From assembly GCF_029338255.1 (NCBI RefSeq), contig NZ_CP119787.1, forward strand, positions 1,364,001-1,428,000: a stretch of DNA of 64,000 nucleotides, read 5' to 3'. This document shows, in pieces, positions 63,129 through 64,000 of this stretch (positions are counted from its first letter, which is position 1; the number at the start of each line of letters is the position of its first letter). The DNA is from Haloarcula halobia (GTDB taxonomy: Archaea; Halobacteriota; Halobacteria; Halobacteriales; Haloarculaceae). The translations under genes and the position numbers were made by a program. The notes beneath the pieces were generated by a model that searched no databases, was not told where the DNA came from, and saw only the letters and a list, made by a program, of their open reading frames with translations.

Positions 63129-64000
63129 GCACGGACGACGCACACGACCCCAAGTTCGGCGAGTACGGCGGACAGTACGTCCCGGAGGCACTGATGCCGG
63201 CAATCGAGGAGCTGGCCGACGCCTACCGGCGGTACGTACTGGAAAACGAGGACGGCTTCATGGACGAGTTCCGCGAGCGCCTGGCCGACTTCGGCGGCCG
63301 GCCGACCCCGCTGCAGTACGCAGACCAGCTCTCGGAGCGCTACGACACCGACGTCTACCTGAAACGGGAGGACCTGCTCCACGGCGGCGCGCACAAGCTC
63401 AACAACGCGCTCGGGCAGGTACTCCTGGCGAAGTACATGGGCAAAGAGCGCATCATCGCCGAGACGGGGGCCGGCCAGCACGGCACCGCGACGGCGATGG
63501 CCGCCGCGCACCTGGACATGCCCTGCGAGATATACATGGGCGAGACGGACATCGCGCGCCAGCGCCCCAACGTCTTCCGGATGCGCATCAACGGTGCCGA
63601 GGTCAACCCGGTGACGGTGGGCCGCGGGACGCTCAAGGAGGCCATCTCCGAGACGATGCGCGACTGGGCGACAACCGTCGAGACGACTCACTACGTCATC
63701 GGGAGCGTCGTCGGCCCGCACCCCTTCCCGAAGATGGTCAGGGACTTCCAGTCGGTCATCTCCGAGGAGGCCCGCGAGCAGTGCATCGAGAAGACCGGCG
63801 ACCTGCCCGACGCCGTGCTCGCCTGTGCCGGTGGCGGGTCGAACACGATGGGTACGTTCGCCGAGTTCGTGGACGACTCCGAAGTTGACCTCTATGCCGT
63901 CGAGGCCGGGGGTTCGTCGCTCCAGGTCGACGAGGAGAAGGGGGTCGCGCCCAACTCCGCGTCCCTGTCGACGGGCGGCGAGGGCGTCCTGCACGGTGCG
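63125..64000 (+). CDS. trpB: Tryptophan synthase beta chain (trp operon copy), partial
   Basis: At least 292 codons; the 3' end lies beyond the window. N terminus [23 protein letters not shown] lysine in [37 protein letters not shown]. Compared with the stand-alone copy at 11.5 kb, the region after the Gly loop differs ([19 protein letters not shown]), so the copies are not recent duplicates. It condenses indole and serine, paired with TrpA. Confidence 0.93.
   Translation, partial: MSTDDAHDPKFGEYGGQYVPEALMPAIEELADAYRRYVLENEDGFMDEFRERLADFGGRPTPLQYADQLSERYDTDVYLKREDLLHGGAHKLNNALGQVLLAKYMGKERIIAETGAGQHGTATAMAAAHLDMPCEIYMGETDIARQRPNVFRMRINGAEVNPVTVGRGTLKEAISETMRDWATTVETTHYVIGSVVGPHPFPKMVRDFQSVISEEAREQCIEKTGDLPDAVLACAGGGSNTMGTFAEFVDDSEVDLYAVEAGGSSLQVDEEKGVAPNSASLSTGGEGVLHGA

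Overview
This window is chromosomal DNA from a haloarchaeon (class Halobacteria; the genus cannot be fixed from sequence alone). Evidence: very high GC with strong GC preference at third codon positions, highly acidic proteins, twin-arginine signal peptides, many genes with a TATA-like box 24-34 bp before the start codon (leaderless transcripts), and archaeal or haloarchaeal markers: GGGP synthase, LonB, archaeal-type AspRS, RpoP, L37Ae, KEOPS Pcc1, halocyanin, a halorhodopsin and a bacterio-opsin-activator-type regulator.

Layout. 1-16.6 kb: partial tRNA-Ser(CGA); hydantoinase/oxoprolinase pair hyuA-hyuB with a divergent Gfo/Idh/MocA dehydrogenase; sulfatase-like protein + GtrA; secreted surface protein; membrane-tethered winged-helix regulator; subtilase + lipoprotein-like pair; stand-alone TrpB; a 27-aa microprotein; HTH regulator; acetyl-CoA synthetase-like enzyme; GNAT; FKBP. 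16.7-23.1 kb: methylmalonyl-CoA mutase large subunit; SHOCT membrane protein with an overlapping upstream mini-ORF; NAPRTase; a divergent halocyanin / HTH / small-membrane-protein module around a perfect palindrome, in which one membrane-protein gene carries an in-frame TAG; methylmalonyl-CoA epimerase; a frameshifted Nudix gene. 23.2-35.2 kb: sugar nucleotidyltransferase; zinc-ribbon microprotein; Dph6; DUF373; SppA-PAC2; LOV histidine kinase; RNA m5C methylase + PUA-like partner; the XPB/Bax1 repair cluster. 35.3-43 kb: grpE-dnaK; fasciclin protein; GGGP synthase; HAD; APH-like kinase; AspRS. 43-49.2 kb: a light-energy island with two aldo/keto reductases, halorhodopsin and a 1044-aa Bat-like regulator. 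49.2-52.8 kb: rpl37ae-rpoP-pcc1; an IS630-type element with TA target duplication and a broken transposase; membrane and DUF2103 proteins. 52.9-64 kb: EamA, TruD, MFS; a 447-bp gap with an orphan iron-box promoter; nadM-SAM hydrolase; lonB-CPBP protease; an MGMT-like protein with Asp in place of the catalytic Cys; start of the trp operon (trpC, partial trpB).

Functional links. Acs-like, Mcm large chain and epimerase are consistent with propionyl/methylmalonyl-CoA metabolism. LonB, CPBP protease, SppA, GrpE-DnaK and FKBP form a protein-quality set. Bat-like regulator, halorhodopsin and LOV kinase suggest light/oxygen/redox-responsive control. Most of the window is ordinary core genome. The parts most worth a second look are the 20.4-22.2 kb module, the orphan iron-box promoter near 57.1 kb, the regulatory DNA and hairpin around the halorhodopsin gene, the IS630 slippery site, and the Asp132 MGMT-like protein.
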